Origin: Ypsolopha sequella
Lineage: Eukaryota > Arthropoda > Insecta > Lepidoptera > Ypsolophidae
Reading direction: 5' to 3'
Assembly: GCA_934047225.1 (NCBI GenBank)
Contig: OW203993.1
Coordinates: 27,790,069 to 27,854,068 of the forward strand
Length of the DNA: 64,000 nt
A program made the position numbers and the translations under genes. The stretch's first letter is position 1, and every line of letters starts with the position of its first letter. Under the pieces are notes generated by a model, which was not told the origin of the DNA, did no database searches, and saw nothing but the letters and a program-made list of their open reading frames with translations. Shown in pieces: positions 32,792 to 42,085 of the stretch.

Positions 32792-33598
32792 TCATTGTGT
32801 ATTGAACAAAGCTTGTATCTGAGCTTCACTTTTAATTAATATAATTGGCGAGTTTTCATCACGCCTTGCCGTACGAGGACCAGCAAAACATATATGAGGT
32901 GGACTTCTCAAGGTCGCGGGCCAAAAATAAAAAACGAGTTCCCTTTGTGGTAAGATGTTCTGATACAAAGACTGGGTATCTTCATTTGTATGGCAGCCTA
33001 GATTTTTAGCACAGAGTTTTGGCTTATTTTTGATGTAGAAAGACTTACACATTTTCAATAAATCAGTCTTAAGCAACACAGACGTAGTTTCAGTCACAAT
33101 GGGAGCGTTGAGAGAGCCACCCTTTCCTCCCCTGACTCTGTAGATATCCGATATGTTCGCCCCAGTTATCGTGGTTCCAATCAAGCTTGCTAAGCAGAGA
33201 ACCATATCAATCAAATGCTCTTTGGATTCATTCTGATTATATGGAGCGTTTTGTATAACAAAGCAAGCCTTTCTGACACTCACTTCTAGGTATTTGATCT
33301 TGTCTTCCAAATGAATAACTTTCTTTTTATTCTCCTGCGTCTGCGTCCACTTGTTGAATTTTCTTCTTGAATTCTTCTGAACCAACAGAGTGGTGACAGA
33401 GTCCTGAATCTTTTGGTTTGATTCACGGATATCCTCCAGCGGCTGAGCAAATTTGGAGTCACTTGCCTCGAACATTGATGAAATTAATGATTTAATTTCC
33501 TGTTTAAATATATCGAAATCCCTTGCAAAATCCATTTTCTTTTTACGAGCAAATATTGTAGCGTTATTTTTTTTTTTAAAAATTATATTTTTTGCCAC
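32792..33598 (-). CDS. FP-domain ORF1 of a LINE-like element
   Basis: The more plausible start is MDFARDFDIFKQEIKSLIS at 33535; the nominal 5' extension to 33598 runs into an inserted LTR. The N-terminal half is coiled coil (SVTTLLVQKNSRRKF, HLEDKIKYLE). The C-terminal half carries a baculovirus-FP-like domain: FVIQNAPYNQNESKEHLI, ANISDIYRVRG, SVLLKTDLLKMCKSF, and an end IILIKSEAQIQALF. This type is found in ORF1 of lepidopteran LINEs and in baculoviruses. No PHD finger and no following ORF2, so it is a fragment. The interval near FFYFWPATLRSPPHIC may be frameshifted. Confidence 0.65.
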   Translation of the reverse strand: MAKNIIFKKKNNATIFARKKKMDFARDFDIFKQEIKSLISSMFEASDSKFAQPLEDIRESNQKIQDSVTTLLVQKNSRRKFNKWTQTQENKKKVIHLEDKIKYLEVSVRKACFVIQNAPYNQNESKEHLIDMVLCLASLIGTTITGANISDIYRVRGGKGGSLNAPIVTETTSVLLKTDLLKMCKSFYIKNKPKLCAKNLGCHTNEDTQSLYQNILPQRELVFYFWPATLRSPPHICFAGPRTARRDENSPIILIKSEAQIQALFNTQ

Positions 33599-34817
33599 TA
33601 CATATTAACGAACGTAATTTCGACCTAAATTTGGACTGCCACCAGGCAAGCCTGGTGACAGCCAAAAAAAGAGGTAAACCTGGATGAATAAACCGTATAA
33701 TTTATCTTTAAATACACAAAAATAACAAAACCGAAGTAAGAAAAATATGGTACAAAACACAATAATATCTAAAGAGTATCGGTACAAAGGAACTTATTAG
33801 ATCAAAAAGGAAATTATGCTTAATTCCACTTATTTAGGATTTTGATTTCCTTTTAGCTTGAACGACGCATTTGTTCATAAAATAATGGATTTTAAAATTT
33901 GGTGGCGAAACTAGTTTTTAGGATCCCAGAAACTAAGGTTGCACGGAAGTTTTGATAACTCTTAATCCGAAAGAAAAAGTAATATTAAGGTGTTACGAGC
34001 AATCGTTATCTAGCTTTACACTAAGGAATAAAAATAATTGATGCTGAATATTAGGCTACAGATACTAAAAACCTGGTAAGGGTCTCTTCGTGACTTTGGG
34101 TGTTTCCGGTGTTCCCGGGAGCAGTCGATGAAGCTTGGCGATTTCTATTTTAATATCGGAAGCTTTAGCTCACCAGGGTCGTGGTCCTTACATCAGGGGA
34201 TCTAAAAAGGCCGACTTGGGTGAATCATAAAGTGATTTGAAGGTAGGATAGATTCAGAACTTTTTCACGCGTGCAAAAGAGACGGCATTAGAACAGAATC
34301 ATAATGTGATTCATGCAAAACGGCCTTTTTAGAGGACCAGGCCTCAATAGGTACAACCGTACGAGATGGCGGATGGAATTCAAGTAGTAATGAATAATCA
34401 AACTGGGGAGAACCAGAACCCTTAGAAAATCCCGAAGGGTCGCTGTAAAGAAATAAAACAACAGCGTCAAGATATGCTTATGAAATGAGGGAAAGGAAAT
34501 TAACGTGTTGGAAACGGGACAAAAAGGATTTTCAGAGAATGAAACCAAAATTACACAAAACTTACCAGGAAATGCAGAAAAACTGGCTTACACAATGCTC
34601 AGAGCAAATGCGCTCTGTTTCTATTTTTCAAATACCAAATTTGTTATTTTGTAAAAGATTTATCCTTCCTCTGTCACGATCTTCTTTGATATGAGAAAAA
34701 TAACAAAAAAAATCTGACAAGATCATTCTAAATATTCGAATTCGAAAATTCAGAAAAGCAGCCAACGATAAAGAAAGACTAAAAATATATAAAAAGGTTG
34801 AATACTTGTAGCGAATG
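33557..34817 (-). repeat. TGTAGC LTR, copy 1 (with MITE inserted)
   Basis: Same LTR as 34820-35944 and 42086-43210 but with a 141-bp insertion. Read on the minus strand it lacks the first 7 bases (TGTAGCA). Minus-strand end GCTACA at 33557, followed by ATAT (33553-33556). It lies tail-to-head with copy 2, separated by TT. The insertion point is the 5' leader of the FP-domain ORF. Confidence 0.8.
34197..34337. mobile_element. 141-bp MITE inside LTR copy 1
   Basis: Absent from copies 2 and 3, which read ACATCAGGCCTC across the empty site. Ends are inverted: GGGATCTAAAAAGGCCGACT and, reverse complemented, GTCCTCTAAAAAGGCCGTTT, with similarity continuing to TGAATCA. It is flanked by a 3-bp duplication CAG (34194-34196, 34338-34340). 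No coding capacity. A 3-bp duplication would suit PIF/Harbinger or CACTA-type transposases. Confidence 0.9.
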
Positions 34818-34819
34818 TT

Positions 34820-35944
34820 TGTAGCGTTATTTTTAAAAAAAAAAATTTATGTTTTTAGCCACTACATATTCACGAACGTAATTTCGACCTAAATTTGGAC
34901 TGCCACCAGGCAAGCCTGGTGACAGCCAAAAAAAGAGGTAAATCTGGATAAATAAACCGTATAATTTATCTTCAAATACACAAAAAAATAACAAAACCGA
35001 AGTAAGAAAAATATAGTACAAAACACAATAATATCTAAAGAGTATCGATACAAAGGAACTTATTAGATCAAAAAGGAAATTATGCTTAATTCCACTTATT
35101 TAGGATTTTGATTTCCTTTTAGCTTGAACGACGCATTTGTTCATAAAATAATGGATTTTAAAATTTGGTGGCGAAACTAGTTTTTAGGATCCCAGAAACT
35201 AAGGTTGCACGGAAGTTTTGATAACTCTTAATCCGAAAGAAAAAGTAATATTAAGGTGTTACGAGCAATCGTTATCTAGCTTTACACTAAGGAATAAAAA
35301 TAATTGATGCTGAATATTAGGCTACAGATACTAAAAACCTGGTAAGGGTCTCTTCGTGACTTTGGGTGTTTCCGGTGTTCCCGGGAGCAGTCGATGAAGC
35401 TTGGCGATTTCTATTTTAATATCGGAAGCTTTAGCTCACCAGGGACGTGGTCCTTACATCAGGCCTCAATAGGTACAACCGTACGAGATGGCGGATGGAA
35501 TTCAAGTAGTAATGAATAATCAAACTGGGGAGAACCAGAACCCTTAGAAAATCCCGAAGGGTCGCTGTAAAGAAATAAAACAACAGCGTCAAGATATGCT
35601 TATGAAATGAGGGAAAGGAAATTAACGTGTTGGAAACGGGACAAAAAGGATTTTCAGAGAATGAAACCAAAATTACACAAAACTTACCAGGAAATGCAGA
35701 AAAACTGGCTTACACAATGCTCAGAGCAAATGCGCTCTGTTTCTATTTTTCAAATACCAAATTTGTTATTTTGTAAAAGATTTATCCTTCCTCTGTCACG
35801 ATCTTCTTTGATATGAGAAAAATAACAAAAAAAATCTGACAAGATCATTCTAAATATTCGAATTCGAAAATTCAGAAAAGCAGCCAACGATAAAGAAAGA
35901 CTAAAAATATATAAAAAGGTTGAATACTTGTAGCGAATGCTACA
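34820..35944 (-). repeat. TGTAGC LTR, copy 2 (1125 bp)
   Basis: Same length as copy 3 and nearly identical to it. Ends TGTAGC...GCTACA. It contains the perfect hairpin CACCAGGC-AA-GCCTGGTG at 34904-34921. The far flank is ATAT (35945-35948), matching the ATAT beyond copy 1, so copies 1 and 2 form one insertion. Small frames inside are not coding. Confidence 0.85.
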
Positions 35945-36112
35945 ATATCCTCAAACGACACAAAAAAATTTAAACTAGCTTAAAGGAAATTAACTTCCAG
36001 AAGGATAAACAATCAAATAAACCCTTGGCTAATCAAAATGCCTTGAAACAAAAGGACTTGATTAAGTAAAAACAAAGTAGTAGCCTATATTGCTCTGTGA
36101 CCCACAAACTAT

Positions 36113-36159
36113 CTTCAGGCAACAATCACGTAGAAACGTTGCACCGTTGCTGCCTGAAG
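36113..36159. repeat. Hairpin
   Basis: CTTCAGGCA (36113) pairs with TGCCTGAAG (36151) around a 29-base loop, partly extendable. It lies just upstream of the minisatellite; role unknown. Confidence 0.6.
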
Positions 36160-36169
36160 AAGGACAAAC

Positions 36170-36489
36170 CAACACACTAACAAACCACTAAACAACAACT
36201 GAACGACCAACAAATCAATAACCAACAAACTAACAACCAACAAACAACAACCAACAAATTAACAACCAACAAATCAACAACCAACAAATTAACTATCAAC
36301 AAACCAACAACCAACAAACTAACAACTAACAAACCAACAATGGACAAAACAAGAACAAACCAATTAAAAACCAACAAATCAACAAAACAACAAACCAAAA
36401 ACCAACAACTCAACAACCAACAAACCAAAAACCAACAAATTAACTACCAACAAATCAACAACCAACAAATTAACTACCAACAAACCAAC
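36170..36489. repeat. CAACCAACAAAT/C minisatellite, left part
   Basis: About 320 bp of variants of CAACCAACAAATTAA and CAACCAACAAATCAA. The array resumes at 40987, so it was one tract before the mag-like element entered. Open frames across it are artefacts. Confidence 0.95.
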
Positions 36490-36609
36490 TGTTGTATACT
36501 GGCCGCTCACCCTAGCTGTCACGTGGACGCGACATGCATGTGTCATTGAATTTTACATCATCCATTAAAGAATAAAATACCAACTTATGTTTTAAATGCA
36601 TACATAATA
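36490..36609 (+). repeat. mag-like element 5' LTR (120 bp)
   Basis: TGTTGTATACTGGCCGC to TGCATACATAATA. It contains a TTAAAGAATAAAATACC region with an AATAAA signal. Flanked by CCAAC (36485-36489), also found after the 3' LTR. Followed by AATTGGCGACGAGGATGG, the usual gypsy primer-binding-site position. LTRs this short are characteristic of the mag lineage. Confidence 0.85.
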
Positions 36610-36802
36610 AATTGGCGACGAGGATGGGATTATTGATATTAAAAAACTAAAAAAAACCCACGCCTCCTTACGGGGCAATCTTACAAAACTAGAAAACTAC
36701 GTAAACTCTCAAGAAACAATATCCTATGAAGAAATTCAAACAAGACTCGAAACACTCCAGGAAACACTACGGAAATTACGGGAAATACAGCAATCTATAG
36801 AA

Positions 36803-39800
36803 TTGGAGACACCAGAAGATCAGCTTGACCACGAGATAGAAACCAGGTACGATTTCGAAGAAAAGTTTACAACTGTAAAAACAAAACTTCTTACTTTTCA
36901 AAACAGAAACAACCAACCTATCTCACCTACACAAACATCGTCATCACAGACGAGTACATGTACACAACAAGAGCGAGGGCCAAAAATGAACTTCCAGCCA
37001 CTCCAAGAGAAAGAAACCTTCAAAAATTTTTGCAACAGACTGACAGTATTTTTCTTGCTCAACAAGATCGAAGACGCTAAGATGAAAGTATACATGTTAC
37101 TTTCGGCTCTACCTCCGGAACTACACGAGAGGTTATATGATTTATGCTCTCCGGATGACCCTCTTAACATGAATTTTAAAGAACTTACACAATTACTAGA
37201 TGATTACGTAGATCCGAAACCTAGCATATGGGCGTTGCAACACAAATTTATCACACGTGTACAAGGTGAAAATGAAACGGTGGCAACATACGCTTCAGAA
37301 TTGAAGAAACTTTCTGTAAACTGCGAATTCAAGTGTCATAACTGTCATAAACCCACTTTAGAAAACTTCCTATCCTTACAATTTATTCGAGGGCTGAGAG
37401 ACAGCGACGTGCGAACTAAAATTCTCCAAGAAAGAGATACCCCTCCTTTTACCAAATTAGTATATTTCGCTACATCCATAGAAATGGGAAAATCGGAGGA
37501 CACGCGAATATCCGCAGATATTCACAAACATTTGGACACAGTAAATAGAATTACGAATACAACAAGCAAGCCTGGCTATCCAGGTACCTCATCCTTACGA
37601 CCAAGCAGACAGGCAAGAATACCTGCGATGACAATAAAAGATTTAAAAGGAAAATGTTTCCGATGCGGCAAAAATGACCACAGGACTAACGATTGTGGTG
37701 CTATCGAATCTACCTGTTTAAAATGCAAGAAAATTGGTCATCTGGCACGAGTATGTTTACAAAGAAATATTAGTGTCAATCAATTAGATGACAGTACAAG
37801 TAATACGAGTAACGAGAGTATGGGAGATATCAACTTAATTAAAAGTGAGATATCTGAAAAATATATGATTAGAGTTAAAATAGAGAACAAACCAATTCAC
37901 ATGGAGTTTGACACGGGGGCGACTTTATCATCAATGTCGCTTAAACAATACAAAAGCTTAAACATAGAAAATAAAATATTCAAAACCGAAATTAAATTAA
38001 GAACATACACGGGCGAAATTATTAAGCCTGCAGGAGTTACATACATTAAAGGGACTTATAAAGACCAGACTTTCAACGGAAAATTGTACATTATCAATCA
38101 GAATGTTGATCCAATATTTGGCAGGAGCTGGATGAAAGAGTTGAACGTGGAACTTGCAGACATACGAGTAATAGAATCATCTGAACAATCCACCGAACTT
38201 GACAAATTGTTAGAAGAATATTCATCAACTGTTTTTAGATCTGACCTAGGAAAAATACCAGACTACCATGCTCATTTATTTCTAAACGAAAATGCACAAC
38301 CTATTTTTATAAAACCGAGACGTATACCGTACGCTTTAAAAGAAAGGGTCGATAAAGAGATTGATCGATTATGTGCAGAAGGGGTCATCACCAAAGTGGA
38401 TCATTCAGATTGGGGTACTCCAATTGTACCTATCGTGAAACCAAACGGTAGCATTCGTCTATGTGCGGACTACAAAGTCACCCTTAACAAGGTCATTAGA
38501 GATGAACATTACCCAATTCCTATAATAGAGGATATATTTGCAGAAATGAATGGAGGTCAATATTTCTGCACTCTAGACATTTGCCAAGCTTACCTTAATA
38601 TGGTAATGGATGAAGAAAGTGCCATGTTACAAACATTAAGCACGCACAAAGGTACTTATAAAGTCAATCGCTTGATGTTCGGAGTTAAAGTGGCACCAAG
38701 TCTTTGGCAGAAATTCATGGATCAATTACTTCTGGGACTAGACGGAGTTAAATCCTTTTTCGATGACATTATAATTCAGGGAAGCTCAGAAGAACAACTC
38801 TTAACACGACTAAAACAAGTCTTACAGAAACTGAAAGTTAATAACCTTCGCGTCAACAAGGAGAAATGCAATTTTTTTAAACGGAGCATTAATTATCTTG
38901 GACATACAATTGATAAGGACGGATTACATAAGAATAAAGATAAAACCAAGGCCATCATGAAAACAGATAGACCAACCAACACAAGCGAATTAAGAACCTT
39001 CCTTGGCATGGCGAACTACTATAATAAATTTATACCGAACCTCGCCTCTATAGTAAGTCCTCTAAACGAATTACTAAAGAATGAGAAAGATTTCATCTGG
39101 ACATCTAATTGCGAAAACAGCTTCAATAGCATTAAGAAGGAAATCTTAAGTGAAGGAGTTCTTATTCACTTTGACCCCAGTAAACCCTTAATACTAGCAA
39201 CTGACGCCTCACCAACAGGATTAGGAGCTGTTTTGTCTCATAAATTACATGATGGCTCAGAAAGGCCAATCGCATTTGCCTCTAGAACACTGTCAGCCAG
39301 CGAAAAGAAATACAGTCAAATTGACAAAGAAGCAACGGCTATCTACTGGGGTATTAAAAAATTCTTCCACTACTGTTACGGCCGGAAGTTCACATTAATA
39401 ACTGACCATAAGCCTCTTACGTCGATATTCCACCCTCACAAGACCTTGCCAGCATTAAGCACTATGAGACTGTTCCATTATGCACATTTCTTATCAGGCT
39501 TTAATTATGACGTAGAATACAGAGCCTCAGCGAAACACTCAAACGCCGATTACTTATCAAGATTCCCGGTAGAAATAGTAAAAGAATCATCAATCGACCA
39601 ACATTGTACTTTCCAATTACAACAGATTAACGTTCTTGAAGTTCGACCGGAAGTGATAGCTGCAGAAACGAGAAATGACAACGAACTAAAAACCCTACTC
39701 GTAGCACTACAAGCTGGTCACTCATTACGTCAATATGGCTACAGTGACAATGAACTTACACTCCAAAATAACTGCATACTGAAAGGAACTCGAGTAGTAA

Positions 39801-40792
39801 TACCACAAAGCTTACGCGTGCGCGTACTGAATGAACTACACGCCGGACACATTGGCATTCTAAAAATGAAATTGCTAGCTCGCAGTTTTATATATTGGAG
39901 AAATATAGATAAAGACATCGAGGACAAGGTAAGATCCTGTAGAGCGTGCAGATTAGAACAAAATGAGCCATCAAAGGCACCTCTACACCACTGGGAACAA
40001 CCTACTGGACCCTGGCAAAGACTGCACGTAGATTTTGCTGGACCTATCCTTGGACATCAACTTCTGATAATCGTAGATGCCTTCACAAAGTGGGTCGAAG
40101 TCTTTCCCACCAAGACCACGACAAGTTCATGGTGCATCCGGAAGATGAAGGAATTGTTTTGCATATTTGGCATACCATACACTTTAGTATCAGATAATGG
40201 ACGCCAGTTTGTATCTGAAGAATTTAAGAGCTTCCTTTCCAGTTGCGGTACAAAACACGTGACGTCTGCTCCATACCACCCAGCCACCAATGGACAAGCT
40301 GAACGCTACGTCCAAACAATAAAGAGATCACTACGCGCAATGGAAGGGGAGGGTGGCGACCTTACAGACAAGCTGCTTGTTTTGAAAACCAGACTCAGAC
40401 GCACACCGAATCAGAACGGCCAGACCCCCTATGAACTAATGTTTAGTCGAGACGTTAGAACTAAAATGCACGTGATGTTCAGAACTTCAGCCTCTCCGAT
40501 AGTATCCAGATCCAACAACATCCCGCCTACCATCAGGGCATACTCAGTAGGTGACCGAATCCAGGCTAGAGCCTACTCCCACCCTAAACAGAAATGGGAG
40601 TTCGGGACGATTGTGCGTCGGCTTGGCCGACTACATTATCAAGTGATGACAGACGGTGGCGCCACGTGGCGCAGACACCTGGAGCAACTGTTGCCGGCCC
40701 CAGGGGTGCAGTCACCAATCGCGGCGGAGGACTGTTGTATACTGGCCGCTCACCCTAGCTGTCACGCGGACGCGACATGCATGTGTCATTGA
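36803..40792 (+). CDS. mag-like gag-pol polyprotein, 1329 codons
   Basis: Single frame. Gag capsid region (to ~270); zinc knuckles CFRCGKNDHRTNDC and CLKCKKIGHLARVC (~285-315); protease with MEFDTGATLSSMS (~370). RT has RLCADYKVTLNKVI, LDICQAYLNMV and SFFDDIIIQG (~652, FFDD in place of the common YxDD). RNase H has ILATDASPTGLGAVLSH. Integrase has an HHCC finger (HAGHIG...CRACRLEQ) and the DDE core (LHVDFAGP, VSDNGRQF, HPATNGQAERYVQ with Glu). The open frame extends upstream to the LTR without an in-frame ATG, so the start at 36803 is uncertain. The stop lies inside the 3' LTR. Confidence 0.95.
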   Translation: METPEDQLDHEIETRYDFEEKFTTVKTKLLTFQNRNNQPISPTQTSSSQTSTCTQQERGPKMNFQPLQEKETFKNFCNRLTVFFLLNKIEDAKMKVYMLLSALPPELHERLYDLCSPDDPLNMNFKELTQLLDDYVDPKPSIWALQHKFITRVQGENETVATYASELKKLSVNCEFKCHNCHKPTLENFLSLQFIRGLRDSDVRTKILQERDTPPFTKLVYFATSIEMGKSEDTRISADIHKHLDTVNRITNTTSKPGYPGTSSLRPSRQARIPAMTIKDLKGKCFRCGKNDHRTNDCGAIESTCLKCKKIGHLARVCLQRNISVNQLDDSTSNTSNESMGDINLIKSEISEKYMIRVKIENKPIHMEFDTGATLSSMSLKQYKSLNIENKIFKTEIKLRTYTGEIIKPAGVTYIKGTYKDQTFNGKLYIINQNVDPIFGRSWMKELNVELADIRVIESSEQSTELDKLLEEYSSTVFRSDLGKIPDYHAHLFLNENAQPIFIKPRRIPYALKERVDKEIDRLCAEGVITKVDHSDWGTPIVPIVKPNGSIRLCADYKVTLNKVIRDEHYPIPIIEDIFAEMNGGQYFCTLDICQAYLNMVMDEESAMLQTLSTHKGTYKVNRLMFGVKVAPSLWQKFMDQLLLGLDGVKSFFDDIIIQGSSEEQLLTRLKQVLQKLKVNNLRVNKEKCNFFKRSINYLGHTIDKDGLHKNKDKTKAIMKTDRPTNTSELRTFLGMANYYNKFIPNLASIVSPLNELLKNEKDFIWTSNCENSFNSIKKEILSEGVLIHFDPSKPLILATDASPTGLGAVLSHKLHDGSERPIAFASRTLSASEKKYSQIDKEATAIYWGIKKFFHYCYGRKFTLITDHKPLTSIFHPHKTLPALSTMRLFHYAHFLSGFNYDVEYRASAKHSNADYLSRFPVEIVKESSIDQHCTFQLQQINVLEVRPEVIAAETRNDNELKTLLVALQAGHSLRQYGYSDNELTLQNNCILKGTRVVIPQSLRVRVLNELHAGHIGILKMKLLARSFIYWRNIDKDIEDKVRSCRACRLEQNEPSKAPLHHWEQPTGPWQRLHVDFAGPILGHQLLIIVDAFTKWVEVFPTKTTTSSWCIRKMKELFCIFGIPYTLVSDNGRQFVSEEFKSFLSSCGTKHVTSAPYHPATNGQAERYVQTIKRSLRAMEGEGGDLTDKLLVLKTRLRRTPNQNGQTPYELMFSRDVRTKMHVMFRTSASPIVSRSNNIPPTIRAYSVGDRIQARAYSHPKQKWEFGTIVRRLGRLHYQVMTDGGATWRRHLEQLLPAPGVQSPIAAEDCCILAAHPSCHADATCMCH

Positions 40793-40986
40793 ATTTTACA
40801 TCATCCATTAAAGAATAAAATACCAACTTATGTTTTAAATGCCAGTCACCAATCGCGGCGGAGGACTGTTGTATACTGGCCGCTCACCCTAGCTGTCACG
40901 TGGACGCGACATGCATGTGTCATTGAATTTTACATCATCCATTAAAGAATAAAATACCAACTTATGTTTTAAATGCATACATAATA
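40709..40986 (+). repeat. Tandem 3' LTR (partial unit plus full 120-bp unit)
   Basis: CAGTCACCAATCGCGGCGGAGGAC (the polypurine-side sequence) plus LTR occurs twice, period 134 bp: LTR starts at 40733 and 40867. The first unit breaks off at AAATGC near 40842; the second runs to 40986 and matches the 5' LTR. The polyprotein stop codon is in the first unit. A template-switch during reverse transcription is one explanation. Confidence 0.9.
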
Positions 40987-41095
40987 CCAACAACCAACAA
41001 ATTAACTACCAACGAATCAACAACCAACAAATTAACAATCAACAAAACAAATAACCAACAAATCAACAACCATCAAACCAAGAGCCAACAAATTA
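40987..41095. repeat. Minisatellite, right part
   Basis: CCAACAACCAACAAATTAAC variants continue the array at 36170-36489 and then decay. Confidence 0.9.
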
Positions 41096-41848
41096 AAATC
41101 ATGAGGATACATTATTTAAAAAAAAAAGGAGAATTTATCAAAAATAGTGTAAACCGGAAGCCGCAATGATATGTGCAAAAAAAGGTTTTGCTATTCAATT
41201 GACCTCCATACAGCGAAAATAGTTTGTTAAAAAAATGATAACCAGAAAGTTCAAAATAATAGACAAATATTCAAATGTCGACTTTGACAGTTGACAAGAC
41301 TGAAAATGTAAACAAAGATTTCAGAAATTGTAAAACCTTTTCAAGAAAAATTCAACGTTTGTTCTGTAAAAACAAAAAGATTAATTCGAGGATTTGCGAC
41401 AAAATTTCTTGCATGGAAGAGCCAATCTCAATATTATTGTGAAAATTTTATAACAAAATGAGATTGCCTATATTGGATTAGGGATCAACAGAAAATGAAT
41501 AAAGTGACCACCCGGATCTACTAGTATCAACAATTATGCTGGAAACACAATAAATATGTTTAACTAGTAACTACCACATTTATGGATAAATTACAATAAA
41601 TTTATTTGACTTGAAAACTCAGTGTAAATTATTTACTAGAACAGGTAACAATTTTTAATGATAGATATGGAAAGTACTAGGCTACTAAATATTGAAATGC
41701 ACTAACCTGCAGGTCCTACCTAACTATACATAAGGAAATTAGGTTAGGGATAGGATAATATACACACACAAATAAAACAGGTAATACACAAAAAGTGTGT
41801 AAATACTTTATTCCTTTATTAAAATTTATAGGACATTAATTTCACAAA
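41096..41848. other. No gene seen
   Basis: AT-rich. On the minus strand, two AATAAA signals (41807-41820) lie shortly after the small spliced frame ending at 41849. The plus strand near 41280-41400 has no open frame. Confidence 0.4.
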
Positions 41849-42082
41849 TTAAGGGTACCCATAAAGACAAAAATATTCTTCGTGGAAAAATTTGGTTCCT
41901 TTCGACAGCTTGGTATTGGGGTTCCTTAGAAGAGAAAACGCTGCCTGAAAACAAACAAAATTTAGTAGGTTGGAAAATTAGTCTACGAAAGCGTAGACAC
42001 CACCGTCGAATTGAGAAAAAAAATGTTAAAGTACAGCAAGTAATATTCAGAAAACCGTACTTACCTTTTGTTCGGGCGCCAT
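41849..42082 (-). other. LTR leader: tRNA-Lys-type PBS, splice donor/acceptor and 37-codon spliced frame
   Basis: Minus strand, 4 bases after the LTR end: TGGCGCCCGAACA (42081-42069), equal to the first 13 bases of the classical tRNA-Lys primer-binding site. The same bases form ATGGCGCCCGAACAAAAG (MAPEQK), followed by a consensus donor AAAAG|GTAAGT. About 120 bases on, TTTGTTTTCAG|GCAGCG is a good acceptor, and the joined frame reads AAFSLLRNPNTKLSKG to a stop at 41849. AATAAA signals follow. Either the leader of an LTR element or a small gene captured next to an LTR; the PBS match could be chance. Confidence 0.5.
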
Positions 42083-42085
42083 GTT

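Larger units (their letters stand above)
36490..40986 (+). mobile_element. mag-like Ty3/gypsy retrotransposon, structurally complete
   Basis: 5' LTR, an open gag-pol frame and 3' LTR, inserted in the minisatellite with CCAAC on both sides (ambiguous, because the motif is part of the host repeat). The 3' LTR region is duplicated in tandem. LTRs differ at very few positions (CACGTGG against CACGCGG in the first 3' unit) and the coding frame is intact, both signs of a recent insertion. Confidence 0.9.

Noticed and set aside
34288..35816. Repeated 69-79-codon frames in the TGTAGC LTRs
   Set aside because: Present because the LTR copies are near identical; no domain, low-complexity composition, and changed by the MITE insertion.
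36170..36549. CRISPR-like regular repeats and the frames across them
   Set aside because: Contiguous degenerate minisatellite without unique spacers in eukaryotic DNA.
35945..42085. LTR copies 2 and 3 as the two LTRs of one 8-kb element
   Set aside because: Copy 2 has no polypurine tract on its inner side and shares the ATAT duplication with copy 1; the space between holds minisatellite and the mag-like element, not a matching body.
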